The notes under the pieces: generated by a model
Seen by the model: the letters and a program-made list of their open reading frames with translations, nothing else
Database searches by the model: none
Told to the model about the DNA's origin: nothing
Assembly: GCA_965247245.1 (NCBI GenBank)
Contig: CBDFGV010000002.1
Coordinates: forward strand, 186,001 to 250,000
DNA length: 64,000 bases
From: Tectiglobus sp965247245
GTDB lineage: Bacteria > Pseudomonadota > Alphaproteobacteria > Rhizobiales > Hyphomicrobiaceae
Direction: 5' to 3'
In this document: positions 52,567 to 60,359 of the stretch, piece by piece
Position numbering within the stretch: position 1 is the first letter of the stretch
Layout: every line of letters begins with the position of its first letter
Made by a program: the position numbers and the translations under genes

Positions 52567-53487
52567 ATGAACTTGGTCGATCGATTGCGCCGCGCACAGG
52601 ACGGCGCGATTGTAAATCGGATGGGTGAGCGTGCCGGCCTTGATAGCGATCAGGCTGGCGCTGTTCTTGAACAGGTCATTCCTGAACTGGCACACAACAT
52701 TGAGCGCAATACGCTTTCTCGTGGCGGTCTCGCCGATCTTATCGATACGCTAGCGCAGCAGCACCGGTCCGACTACCTCGGTGATCCCGATTTCGTTGGC
52801 GGTGAGCGCGCCCGCGAAGACGGCAAAGCCCTGCTTGAGCAGATTGTCGGCACCAAGCACCAAAGCCGAATTATTGCGGCACGTGCTGCACGCCAAACCG
52901 GAGTGCCTGCTGAAAAGATCGAATACATGCTGCCCGAGATCGCAGCCGTGTCTATGGGCGGGCTTTCCCAACAGACGTTCGGCCCGATTGGCGACATCCT
53001 TGGCAAATTGCCGGGTGGACCCGAGATTGGAGGCGCGCGGGCCGGGGGCAGCTTTTCCGGTCAAAGTCCTTTGCCTGTTCCTGGCGAGACCGCACCCAGC
53101 AGTCCGATGGGCCAGAACCCAATGGGTAACGGATGGGCCAATGACAGCAGCAGCGGCGGGCATAGTTTCCCAGATACTGGTGGTAGTGGCGGCCAGTTCG
53201 AAAACCAGAGCCCGTTACCTGTTCCTGGCGGCGCACCAGGGGGGAATTGGGGAGGCGGCTCTGGCGGCCAGGGACAACGCGGCGGCTATCGGGATCTTTC
53301 AGATATTCTGCGACGACGCGGCGGCGGGATGCCAGGACAAGGCGGTGGGTCACTGTGGTCAATCGTGCGCCAAGTGATTGGATCAGCACTTGGCTTTCGC
53401 AACGGCGGCGTCATGAGCTGGATCATCCGGTTGATCCTGTTTCGGGTGGCCTGGCCGATGCTGAAGCGCGTCCTATTCGGGCGCTAA
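52567..53487 (+). CDS. DUF937-like protein with Gly/Pro linker and C-terminal membrane segment
   Basis: A 306-aa protein. Residues 1-145 are helical and resemble DUF937 proteins (VLEQVIPELAHNIERNTLS; GLSQQTFGPIGDILGKLPGG). Residues 150-250 are a flexible Gly/Ser/Pro linker in which QSPLPVPG occurs twice, about 45 residues apart, and residues 275-300 are hydrophobic (MSWIIRLILFRVAWPMLKRV), likely a C-terminal membrane anchor. Function unknown. Start ATG 52567. It follows the EipA-like gene by 114 bp and converges with thyA. Confidence 0.7.
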   Translation: MNLVDRLRRAQDGAIVNRMGERAGLDSDQAGAVLEQVIPELAHNIERNTLSRGGLADLIDTLAQQHRSDYLGDPDFVGGERAREDGKALLEQIVGTKHQSRIIAARAARQTGVPAEKIEYMLPEIAAVSMGGLSQQTFGPIGDILGKLPGGPEIGGARAGGSFSGQSPLPVPGETAPSSPMGQNPMGNGWANDSSSGGHSFPDTGGSGGQFENQSPLPVPGGAPGGNWGGGSGGQGQRGGYRDLSDILRRRGGGMPGQGGGSLWSIVRQVIGSALGFRNGGVMSWIIRLILFRVAWPMLKRVLFGR

Positions 53488-53490
53488 CAG

Positions 53491-54285
53491 TTATACAGCG
53501 ACCGGTGCCTTGATGTGCGGATGCGGTTCATAGTCCACAACTTCGAAGTCCTCATAGACGAAGTCGAAGATGTTGTGGACTTCCGGATTGATCTTCATTT
53601 GTGGCAGCGCACGGGGTTCTCGCTTGAGCTGTTCGTCGGCCTGTTCGAGATGGTTCAGATAGAGATGCGCATCGCCGAATGTGTGCACGAATTCTCCTAG
53701 CTTGAGATCTGTGACTTGCGCGACCATCATTGTGAGTAACGCATAACTTGCGATGTTAAACGGCACACCCAGGAACACGTCAGCGGACCGCTGATAGAGC
53801 TGACATGAAAGCCGTCCATCAGCGACGTAGAATTGAAACAAGCAGTGGCACGGCGCCAAAGCCATGTCGGGAATGTCGGCTGGGTTCCAGGCCGACACGA
53901 TCATCCGTCGACTGTCAGGTGACGTCTTCAGAGTTTCGATGACTTCAGAAATCTGATCGATCGCGTGACCATCAATTGCCGGCCAGGACCGCCACTGTTT
54001 GCCATAGACGGGACCGAGATCACCTGTTTCATCCGCCCATTCGTCCCAGATGGAAACGCCATGGGCCTTGAGGTAGGCGATATTCGTATCACCCTTGAGA
54101 AACCACAGAAGTTCATGAACGATCGACTTCATATGAAGTTTCTTGGTCGTGACCAACGGAAAGCCTTCACTGAGATCGAACCGCATCTGATGGCCGAACA
54201 CACTAAGGGTGCCTGTCCCGGTCCTGTCAGTCTTGCGGACGCCCTGCTCCCGGATGCGACGCATCAGATCCAGATATTGTTCCAT
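53491..54285 (-). CDS. thyA: Thymidylate synthase (ThyA)
   Basis: A 264-aa enzyme, the standard length, methylating dUMP to dTMP with methylene-tetrahydrofolate. The nucleophilic Cys is in MALAPCHCLFQFYV near residue 146; the folate/dUMP region LYQRSADVFLGVPFNIASYA and the N-terminal RTGTGTLSVFGHQMRFDL are canonical. Its stop is three bases from the convergent DUF937 gene. The upstream minus-strand neighbour is a CPBP protease, not dihydrofolate reductase, so the usual thyA-folA pair is not within the window. Confidence 0.98.
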   Translation of the reverse strand: MEQYLDLMRRIREQGVRKTDRTGTGTLSVFGHQMRFDLSEGFPLVTTKKLHMKSIVHELLWFLKGDTNIAYLKAHGVSIWDEWADETGDLGPVYGKQWRSWPAIDGHAIDQISEVIETLKTSPDSRRMIVSAWNPADIPDMALAPCHCLFQFYVADGRLSCQLYQRSADVFLGVPFNIASYALLTMMVAQVTDLKLGEFVHTFGDAHLYLNHLEQADEQLKREPRALPQMKINPEVHNIFDFVYEDFEVVDYEPHPHIKAPVAV

Positions 54286-54307
54286 CCAACCTCTCCCGAG
54301 CGTATTT

Positions 54308-55078
54308 CTAGCCCGTTACCCCGAGCGGTAATGACTTGATAATGCCCAGCACTATCGCGTTGTAGATCGCATGCATACAGAGCGGCACCCATAAGCTGCC
54401 AGTTCTCCACAAGGCCCACGTGAACAAAAGACCGGCGACAAAGACCTGGATCAATCCAATGATTGAATAGCCTCCGTGCAAGAGGGTCCAGCCAAGCGTT
54501 GTCAGCAGCGTGGCGCCAATCGGCCCAAGCCATGACTGAGACAGACGTCCAAACAGATATCCCCGGAACAACAACTCTTCCGACACGGGGGCCCCGATAC
54601 ACAACACAATAACGGGCAGAAGCAGATCGCCTGAGTCCAATAGCCGCTTGAACAAGCCCAGGTCTTGCTGAACATCCGACCAGAAGAAATTGAATGAAAT
54701 CCAGGACAGACCCGCTAAGGCCGCCATGACCACAACAACAGTCGACATGATTTTGAGAACAGGCGCGTAGGGCGCCTGCAAGGCCAGTGTGAAGGTCACC
54801 TTCCCAGAAAACTGGTGCACAACAAATGCTAGCAACAGCATCACACTGAGCAACTGGAACATGCCCAGCGTGAACCATGTCAGGAACGCTACAGAGTATG
54901 TCCAAGTCCCGGGATCCAAGCCTTCGACAGGAAACAACGACATCCGTACGCTGCTCGCCAACAGCAAAGACACCAATATTATTGCCGCTACGATAAGGCA
55001 GGGCCATATAATCTGGTGCCACCAATCGGGCAAGGGCGAACGTGCTGGAGATCCGAGACTGTCGTTTTTGGGCATCAA
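54308..55078 (-). CDS. CPBP-family intramembrane glutamic endopeptidase
   Basis: A 256-aa polytopic protein with about seven hydrophobic segments. The protease motif is present: EELLFRGYLFGRL (EExxxR) near residue 165, then the His of LLHGGYS and a later MHAIYNA. Such Abi/CAAX-type proteases act in peptide maturation, immunity or membrane protein processing. It is 22 bp upstream of thyA on the same strand and is divergent from the ion-channel gene. Partner or substrate unknown. Confidence 0.85.
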   Translation of the reverse strand: MMPKNDSLGSPARSPLPDWWHQIIWPCLIVAAIILVSLLLASSVRMSLFPVEGLDPGTWTYSVAFLTWFTLGMFQLLSVMLLLAFVVHQFSGKVTFTLALQAPYAPVLKIMSTVVVVMAALAGLSWISFNFFWSDVQQDLGLFKRLLDSGDLLLPVIVLCIGAPVSEELLFRGYLFGRLSQSWLGPIGATLLTTLGWTLLHGGYSIIGLIQVFVAGLLFTWALWRTGSLWVPLCMHAIYNAIVLGIIKSLPLGVTG

Positions 55079-55098
55079 TTACTGACCTTGTCTCGATT

Positions 55099-55115
55099 CG
55101 GTGATTTGATCACCG
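55099..55115. promoter_or_regulatory. Palindrome in the protease / ion-channel divergent region
   Basis: CGGTGATTTGATCACCG is a perfect 7-3-7 inverted repeat, placed 21 bp upstream of the CPBP start and about 70 bp upstream of the ion-channel start. It looks like an operator for a dimeric regulator. Confidence 0.45.
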
Positions 55116-55182
55116 TTGTACCAATACGGCGGTTCGGGCATGCAACGTTACGAGCAGGCACATCTTTGGAGTGTTGGTCGCT

Positions 55183-55947
55183 ATGAAAGAGACGTTGCGA
55201 ACACTGTACCGTGGAAGTTCTGAGCGGGCGCGCCTGTTTCGGTTCGCGGTCCTGGCCTTCGATGTCGTGACAATCCTGTTCTTTATCGTTTCATCGCTGA
55301 TGCAGGACCAGCTGTGGATTTACATCGTCGATGCAATTGTCGGGTTCGTGATCTTAGCTGATCTCGTCGCGCGCTATTGGATCGCCGAGCGCAAGTCCCG
55401 ATTCCTAATGGAAACAACGACTTGGGCAGATATTATCGTCATAATTACACTGTTCCTGCCCGCGCTCCTTGAGAGCCTACTGTTTCTACGCGTCGTGCGT
55501 GCCTTGCGGCTCCTGCGCTCTTACCGTGTTCTCAAGGATCTTCGCAACGAGTTCAGTTACTTTCGCCGCAACGAAGAAACTATTCAAAGCGCCGTTAACC
55601 TCGGTGTGTTCGTCTTTGTCATGACGGCGCTTGTTTATGTGCTGCAGGTCAACACGAACCCACAAATCAACAACTATATCGATGCGCTCTACTTCACCGT
55701 GACAGCACTCACTACGACCGGGTTTGGTGACATCACGTTGTCCGATACAACAGGCCGGATCCTGTCAGTCTTGATTATGGTGTTTGGCGTCGCCCTATTT
55801 CTGCGCCTTATTCAGACGATCTTTCGTCCATCACGCGTTGTCTACGACTGTCCGGATTGCGGGCTGCATCGCCATGATGCAGATGCGATCCACTGCAAGC
55901 ACTGTGGTCGCGTCATCAACATTGCGTCTGATGGCGTGGACGCATAA
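55183..55947 (+). CDS. Voltage-gated potassium-channel-like ion transporter with C-terminal zinc ribbon
   Basis: A 254-aa six-helix channel subunit. A voltage-sensor S4 with regularly spaced Arg is seen (RVVRALRLLRSYRVLKDLR), and the selectivity filter is TALTTTGFGDITL, close to the K+ consensus TVGYGD but with Phe, as in several bacterial channels. After S6 the protein ends in a zinc ribbon, CPDCGLHRHDAD then CKHCGRVI, suggesting metal or redox gating or assembly. ATG 55183 is preferred; GTG 55171 sits too close to the GGAG. Divergent from the CPBP gene. Confidence 0.88.
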   Translation: MKETLRTLYRGSSERARLFRFAVLAFDVVTILFFIVSSLMQDQLWIYIVDAIVGFVILADLVARYWIAERKSRFLMETTTWADIIVIITLFLPALLESLLFLRVVRALRLLRSYRVLKDLRNEFSYFRRNEETIQSAVNLGVFVFVMTALVYVLQVNTNPQINNYIDALYFTVTALTTTGFGDITLSDTTGRILSVLIMVFGVALFLRLIQTIFRPSRVVYDCPDCGLHRHDADAIHCKHCGRVINIASDGVDA

Positions 55948-56024
55948 CGGGCGTGTAAAAACCGTTTAGTAACAAAAGATTGCGTCTTACGGCGGCGAAG
56001 CTTTTTTTTTTCACTTTCGCGTCT

Positions 56025-56030
56025 TATATT
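56025..56030 (+). promoter_or_regulatory. Possible -10 element of the tmRNA gene
   Basis: TATATT lies about 15 bases before the likely start of the tmRNA precursor, after a run of ten T residues at 56002-56011. No convincing -35 element is seen at the normal spacing. Confidence 0.3.
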
Positions 56031-56039
56031 AGGTGTGTC

Positions 56040-56395
56040 GGATTCGTCCGACTATGGCGATAAATGGTCATCGTAATAAGCTCATCGGACCCGGGGGCAG
56101 TACCCGGCGCCTCCACCAAAGCCCGCAAAAATGCGGTTTTACTCAGCGTCAATTCTGATTGCGGGTTTTGGCGGGGGCGAAACAGGATCGACGAGGGTGT
56201 AAAGGGTGTTCTTTCGCTCGGCATGATACCACCGTTATCGGGTCATCTTAATAGTTGCAAACGACAACTATGCTGAGCCACAAGCCGTAGCTGCTTAAGC
56301 AACGTCTATAGCTCAAATCAAGTCCTTGGAAACTAAGCACTTTCAAGGCGGGGTTCGGCTGGCACCTGGCAACAGAAGCCAGCCTCAACTTTTCC
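56040..56395 (+). ncRNA. ssrA: Two-piece, circularly permuted transfer-messenger RNA (tmRNA)
   Basis: The gene has the alphaproteobacterial permuted order. The acceptor piece comes first and ends at 56118: T-stem CCGGG/CCCGG (56091-56107), acceptor strand CGCCTCC (56108-56114) and encoded ACCA. An excised spacer contains CCCGCAA (56122-56128) pairing with TTGCGGG (56159-56165). The coding piece then begins GGGGGCG at 56173, which pairs with the acceptor strand (one G-U), followed by GAAACAGGATCGAC. It holds the tag frame and ends about 56385-56395 after a GGCTGGC/GCCAGCC hairpin (56357-56384). The 5' end and exact 3' end are estimates. It rescues stalled ribosomes. Confidence 0.95.
56257..56298 (+). 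other. tmRNA proteolysis tag reading frame
   Basis: The resume codon GCA at 56257 opens the frame ANDNYAEPQAVAA, ending with TAA at 56296-56298. With the alanine carried by the tmRNA this gives AANDNYAEPQAVAA, close to the Caulobacter tag pattern (AANDN...AVAA) read by SspB and ClpXP. Confidence 0.93.
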
Positions 56396-56674
56396 TCATT
56401 GGCCAAACGCACCACGAAGCAGGTATTGATTGAAATCGGACCATTCTCATATCTGCGTGTGTGACCATTGCCACTTGTTTCGATCTAAAGTGGACGACAA
56501 TCCGCTGCAGTCTTGAAAGGGTTGTGAATCGATCGCCGAAATTGGTAATGTCTTCCAGAGATATAAGAACCACAGATTTGTTGCTTCCAATGTTGACCTT
56601 CGGACGGATGGCTTTCTGCCCAGTTGAAGGTTGCTTGGATTGCCAACCCAGTTAGCCGGGAAGACTACAACGGC
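56396..56674. other. Region between tmRNA and sspB
   Basis: Nearly 280 bp without a supported gene. The sspB promoter should lie here; the frame of sspB stays open back to 56624, but that part is not conserved in the family. No repeat or structured RNA was noticed. Confidence 0.5.
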
Positions 56675-57331
56675 ATGTCAGGCGACGGAACGATCGACTA
56701 CGAATCGCTGATGCAGGATGCGATGCGCGATATCGTGCGCCGCGTGCTGCTCCTAGCTGCGAACGAAGGCCTGCCGGGCGAGCATCATTTCTACATTTCT
56801 TTCGATACTCTGGCACCCGGCGTCATTCTCTCCAAGCGCTTGCGCGATAAATACGCAGAAGAGATGACGATTGTGCTGCAGCACCGCTTTTGGGATCTGG
56901 AAGTGAACCAAGATCGCTTCGAGGTGAAATTGACCTTCGATGGCATTCCGGAGCGTTTGGTCATTCCTTACAAAGCGATCAAGGTGTTTTTCGACCCCAG
57001 CATTCGTTACGGCCTGCAATTTGATACTGCGGACCTGCTCCAGGAGCCGCGCCCGTCGCCGGGCCTCGGTGGTCGCGACGCACCATTTGATGCGATGACG
57101 CTTGAGCCAAGCTCAGTCGATGCTCTGGGTGTCGGAGAGCGTGAGGTCGGTGAGCCGCAACAGGCAGAAGATGATCTAATTAAGCGAACGGTCCCTGCCA
57201 TTGTGGCTTCGCGTGCTGCCGATGACCAATCCGCGCCCGATCAGGATCCTCCTGCAAATGAGGAGGATGACGAGGAAGAACAGCAGGCCGGTGCAGAAAT
57301 CGTCAGTCTTGATGCCTTTCGGAAGAAGTAA
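56675..57331 (+). CDS. sspB: SspB-family ClpXP adaptor protein
   Basis: A 218-aa adaptor that binds tmRNA-tagged proteins and hands them to ClpXP. The conserved core is residues 1-125: IDYESLMQDAMRDIVRRVL at the start, then FYISFDTLAPGVILSKRL and FDGIPERLVIPYKAIKVFFD. A flexible acidic linker (PANEEDDEEEQ) leads to the C-terminal ClpX-binding tail EIVSLDAFRKK. Start ATG 56675 matches the family N-terminus; the upstream extension does not. It lies 280 bp after the tmRNA gene on the same strand, a direct functional pairing. Confidence 0.95.
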   Translation: MSGDGTIDYESLMQDAMRDIVRRVLLLAANEGLPGEHHFYISFDTLAPGVILSKRLRDKYAEEMTIVLQHRFWDLEVNQDRFEVKLTFDGIPERLVIPYKAIKVFFDPSIRYGLQFDTADLLQEPRPSPGLGGRDAPFDAMTLEPSSVDALGVGEREVGEPQQAEDDLIKRTVPAIVASRAADDQSAPDQDPPANEEDDEEEQQAGAEIVSLDAFRKK

Positions 57332-57431
57332 GACTTCTGGCACCTGGATTTAGCAATCTGATGCTGCACAAGCACTGAACTGTATATCAGCTGCGCCAGC
57401 ACACCGGCGTCACTCATCAAAGTGAAAAATC

Positions 57432-57758
57432 ATGATTTACGAATTACGCATTTACACTTGCGCACCAGGACGTCTCCCAGCACTACTCGACCGCTTCGAG
57501 ACGATTACGCTCAAGATCTGGGAACGTATGGGCATTCAGCAAGCCGGTTTCTGGACGACAGTGGTCGGCGAGTCTAACCATCAGCTCATCTATCTGCTCC
57601 AGTGGGAGTCCATGACGGAGCGGGAGCAGAAGTGGAACGCGTTCCAGGCGGATCCTGAATGGCAGGAAAAGCGCGCGGCTACGGAGAAAGACGCACCTAT
57701 CGTTGCGAACGTTGCCAGCCAATTCCTAGCTCCGACCGCATTCTCGAGTGTGAAGTAA
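57432..57758 (+). CDS. NIPSNAP-family protein
   Basis: A 108-aa ferredoxin-like (dimeric alpha/beta barrel) protein. The family pattern is clear: MIYELRIYTCAPGRLPALLD at the start, QAGFWTTVVGESNHQLIYL in the middle and WNAFQADPEWQ later. Biochemical role is unknown; bacterial members are often linked to small-molecule catabolism. Start ATG 57432 lacks a strong ribosome site. It stands between sspB and a convergent small gene. Confidence 0.88.
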   Translation: MIYELRIYTCAPGRLPALLDRFETITLKIWERMGIQQAGFWTTVVGESNHQLIYLLQWESMTEREQKWNAFQADPEWQEKRAATEKDAPIVANVASQFLAPTAFSSVK

Positions 57759-57768
57759 CCTTAGGCTA

Positions 57769-58038
57769 CTAACCAATCGGGGCTTTGGATTGCGGACCGC
57801 CTTGCGACTGCTTTTCTTTTGGTAGTCCATTTGCTGGTGATTGTTGACGAAACTTGAGCCGCAGCACGCCGTCTTCAAGCGCCGCACATTCGACGTGTTT
57901 CACGAACGGATCAGATGCCTCGATATTGGCGGCCTCGATGCAGCTTTGCGGCGTCTTGAACTGCCGGACATGCACGTTGTTGTCTCCGGCTCCTGGTAGC
58001 GCCAGCATTGTAATCATTACGATGATCTTGGCTTCCAT
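57769..58038 (-). CDS. Small hypothetical, possibly exported protein
   Basis: An 89-aa protein that I do not recognise. It starts MEAKIIVMITMLALPGAG, a short hydrophobic stretch that could be a weak signal peptide, followed by FKTPQSCIEAANIEA and a second Cys in VKHVECAALEDG, so a disulfide is possible. The C-terminus is Gln/Pro/Lys-rich. GGAAG precedes ATG 58038; ATG 58050 is an alternative. It converges with the NIPSNAP gene with 10 bp between stops. Confidence 0.5.
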   Translation of the reverse strand: MEAKIIVMITMLALPGAGDNNVHVRQFKTPQSCIEAANIEASDPFVKHVECAALEDGVLRLKFRQQSPANGLPKEKQSQGGPQSKAPIG

Positions 58039-58264
58039 GATGACTTCCATTCCACGCGCTTTGCAACGCGTCTTTCGGCCTGACTTTGAGCACCACCTGC
58101 GCTGGTTTTGAGGTGTCGCTCGGCCTCGTGCACTGAAGTGAAGCGAACGGCCCGCCTTATACAAAGACGCCGCTCACTGCACGCTCACGCAATACTTATG
58201 AAAGTTTCTCAATAGACAGGCCGAATCACTGGTGCCTGCTCAATTGAGCAGACGCGAGAAAAAC

Positions 58265-58342
58265 GGCAGCATTTAGAATGCGTTAGACTTAGTTTGATCA
58301 GAACAGCCGGAACTTGGTTCGAAACCTTGGCTAAATGCCGCC
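58265..58342 (+). promoter_or_regulatory. Long-range inverted repeat in the region upstream of fumC
   Basis: GGCAGCATTTAG (58265-58276) and CTAAATGCCGCC (58331-58342) pair over 12 bases with one mismatch, enclosing 54 bases that themselves contain GGAAC-ttg-GTTCG. If transcribed, this would be a closed, branched RNA element ending about 85 bp before the fumC start. The remaining sequence from 58039 to 58428 shows no gene. Confidence 0.4.
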
Positions 58343-58428
58343 CCACACGCGGAAGCCTGGAGCTTCACAAGGCAGCGTGCTAACTGCAAAGACAACACTA
58401 TCCAACACGAAGAGAGTGAGGCCCCGCG

Positions 58429-59820
58429 ATGAGCGCAACCCGTACCGAATCCGACACCTTTGGCCCGATCGAAGTTGCCTCCGACCGCTATTGGGGCGCT
58501 CAAGCACAGCGCTCGTTGGGTAACTTCAAGATTGGCTGGGAGACTCAGCCACTTCCCGTCGTCCGGGCCTTGGGCGTTGTGAAGCGTGCTTGCGCGGAAT
58601 CCAACATGGCGCTCGGCCGTTTGGATTCAGAAGTTGGCAATGCGATCGTTGCAGCTGCCCAGGAAGTTATCGAAGGTAAGCTCGATAGCCACTTCCCGCT
58701 GGTTGTCTGGCAGACAGGGTCTGGGACCCAGTCCAACATGAACGCCAATGAGGTCATCTCAAATCGGGCCATTGAGATGCTCGGCGGTGAAATGGGCTCT
58801 AAGTCGCCGGTCCACCCGAACGACCACGTGAATATGAGCCAGTCATCCAATGACACATACCCTACGGCTATGCATATCGCTTGCGCTGTAGAGATTCACG
58901 CGCAGCTGCTGCCTGCGCTGCAGAAGCTGCGCAATGCATTGAATGACAAAGCCCAAGCCTGGACCGACATCATCAAGATCGGCCGCACCCATACGCAGGA
59001 TGCGACGCCGTTGACCCTGGGCCAGGAGTTCTCAGGCTACACGCAGCAACTTGATAATGGCATTGCCCGCATCAAGAGCAGCTTACCGGCCCTTATGGAA
59101 CTGGCCCAGGGTGGCACCGCAGTGGGTACCGGTCTCAACGCTCCGGTTGGATTTGCCGAAAAGGTCGCTGAACGCGTGACAGCCATCACCGGCCTCTCCT
59201 TCACAACGGCACCCAACAAGTTTGAGGCGTTGGCGGCGCACGACGCCATGGTCTTCAGTCACGGTGCGATCAACACGGTTGCGGCGTCGCTGTTCAAGAT
59301 CGCCAACGACATCCGTTTCCTCGGATCGGGGCCGCGTTCCGGTCTCGGTGAATTGGCGCTGCCGGAAAACGAGCCCGGGTCGTCAATCATGCCGGGCAAA
59401 GTCAACCCAACGCAGTGCGAAGCGCTGACCCAGGTCTGCGTGCAGATCTTCGGCAACCACTCAGCACTTTCGTTTGCCGGCAGCCAGGGACACTTTGAAC
59501 TCAATGTCTTTAACCCGGTCATGGCCTATAACTTCCTGCAATCTGTCCGGTTGATGTCGGATGCGGCCGTATCCTTCACCGATAACTGCGTCGTCGGGAT
59601 CGAACCGCGCAAGGACAATATCAAGGCAGGCTTGGAACGCTCCTTGATGCTGGTGACGGCGCTTGCTCCGAAGATTGGCTACGACAACGCCGCCAAGATT
59701 GCCAAGACGGCGCATGCAAACGGTACAACCTTGCGTGAAGAAGCCGTCGGCGGCGGCTATGTCACCGAGGCTGAGTTCGACGAAGTCGTCCGGCCGGAAA
59801 AAATGATCTCGCCAGCATAA
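58429..59820 (+). CDS. fumC: Class II fumarate hydratase (fumarase C)
   Basis: A 463-aa iron-independent fumarase of the TCA cycle, interconverting fumarate and malate in the cytoplasm. The superfamily signature is GSSIMPGKVNPTQCEA; the N-terminal GPIEVASDRYWGAQAQRSL and the substrate-binding VWQTGSGTQSNMNANEV and SSNDTYPTAMH segments are canonical. Length is normal. It is followed 31 bp later by the DUF4169 gene, an arrangement common in alphaproteobacteria. GTGAGG lies upstream of ATG 58429. Confidence 0.97.
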   Translation: MSATRTESDTFGPIEVASDRYWGAQAQRSLGNFKIGWETQPLPVVRALGVVKRACAESNMALGRLDSEVGNAIVAAAQEVIEGKLDSHFPLVVWQTGSGTQSNMNANEVISNRAIEMLGGEMGSKSPVHPNDHVNMSQSSNDTYPTAMHIACAVEIHAQLLPALQKLRNALNDKAQAWTDIIKIGRTHTQDATPLTLGQEFSGYTQQLDNGIARIKSSLPALMELAQGGTAVGTGLNAPVGFAEKVAERVTAITGLSFTTAPNKFEALAAHDAMVFSHGAINTVAASLFKIANDIRFLGSGPRSGLGELALPENEPGSSIMPGKVNPTQCEALTQVCVQIFGNHSALSFAGSQGHFELNVFNPVMAYNFLQSVRLMSDAAVSFTDNCVVGIEPRKDNIKAGLERSLMLVTALAPKIGYDNAAKIAKTAHANGTTLREEAVGGGYVTEAEFDEVVRPEKMISPA

Positions 59821-59851
59821 CCTGTTTCAACCCTCGGGCGAGCACGTCACA

Positions 59852-60058
59852 ATGACCGGTGATGTCGTCAATCTGCGCACGTTTCGAAAGAAGAAGAAGC
59901 GCGAAGACAAGGAACGGAAGGCGGCCGAGAACCGCGCTAAGTTCGGCCGCACGAAAAGTGAGAAACTACGCGACCAAGCCGAGGACGAGGGCCTCAGGCG
60001 ACACGTCGACGATCATCGCCTGGGTCAATCGGACGAAGATCATGACGACCGAACCTGA
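59852..60058 (+). CDS. DUF4169 family small basic protein
   Basis: A 68-aa, highly charged protein of the DUF4169 family: VVNLRTFRKKKKREDKERKA at the N-terminus, then FGRTKSEKLRDQ, and an acidic, His-rich end. It is helical and has no membrane segment. It is downstream of fumC and overlaps the ribbon-helix-helix gene by 17 bp in another frame, so these are co-expressed. Its VVNLRTFRKK start resembles the ClpX-binding tail of SspB encoded nearby (IVSLDAFRKK). Function unknown. Confidence 0.88.
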   Translation: MTGDVVNLRTFRKKKKREDKERKAAENRAKFGRTKSEKLRDQAEDEGLRRHVDDHRLGQSDEDHDDRT

Positions 60059-60359
60059 CGAGCCAAATGCGGAGGTAGTTGGCACCGACATTCAGCGAAT
60101 GTTTGCGCCAAGTCGACCAATCAAGCGTTCCTTTTCTATTGCCGGACATCGTACATCTATCTCACTTGAGGCGGCGTTCTGGGACGCGCTCAAAACGATT
60201 GCCGCGAGCAAGGATTGCTCGCTCGCATCGCTGGTGGCCGAGATAGATCGTGAGCGCGGAGATGCCGGTCTTTCAGGAGCAATCCGCGTTTGGATCCTGG
60301 ACTACTATCAGCGCCAAACTGACAGCCAATCGGCGACTGACCAGGAGAGCACTATATGA
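60042..60359 (+). CDS. Ribbon-helix-helix domain protein
   Basis: A 105-aa protein with a ribbon-helix-helix DNA-binding domain of the RHH_4 type: SFSIAGHRTSISLEAAFWDA supplies the strand and first helix, and CSLASLVAEIDRER the second. The N-terminal 30 residues are acidic and probably disordered. ATG 60042 lies inside the end of the DUF4169 gene. The stop overlaps the convergent lipase gene by 8 bp. It probably regulates transcription as a dimer; targets unknown. Confidence 0.85.
   Translation: MTTEPDEPNAEVVGTDIQRMFAPSRPIKRSFSIAGHRTSISLEAAFWDALKTIAASKDCSLASLVAEIDRERGDAGLSGAIRVWILDYYQRQTDSQSATDQESTI

Noticed and set aside
56001..56012. T-run as intrinsic terminator of the ion-channel gene
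   Set aside because: No convincing hairpin directly precedes it; it lies just upstream of the tmRNA and may instead be part of its promoter region.
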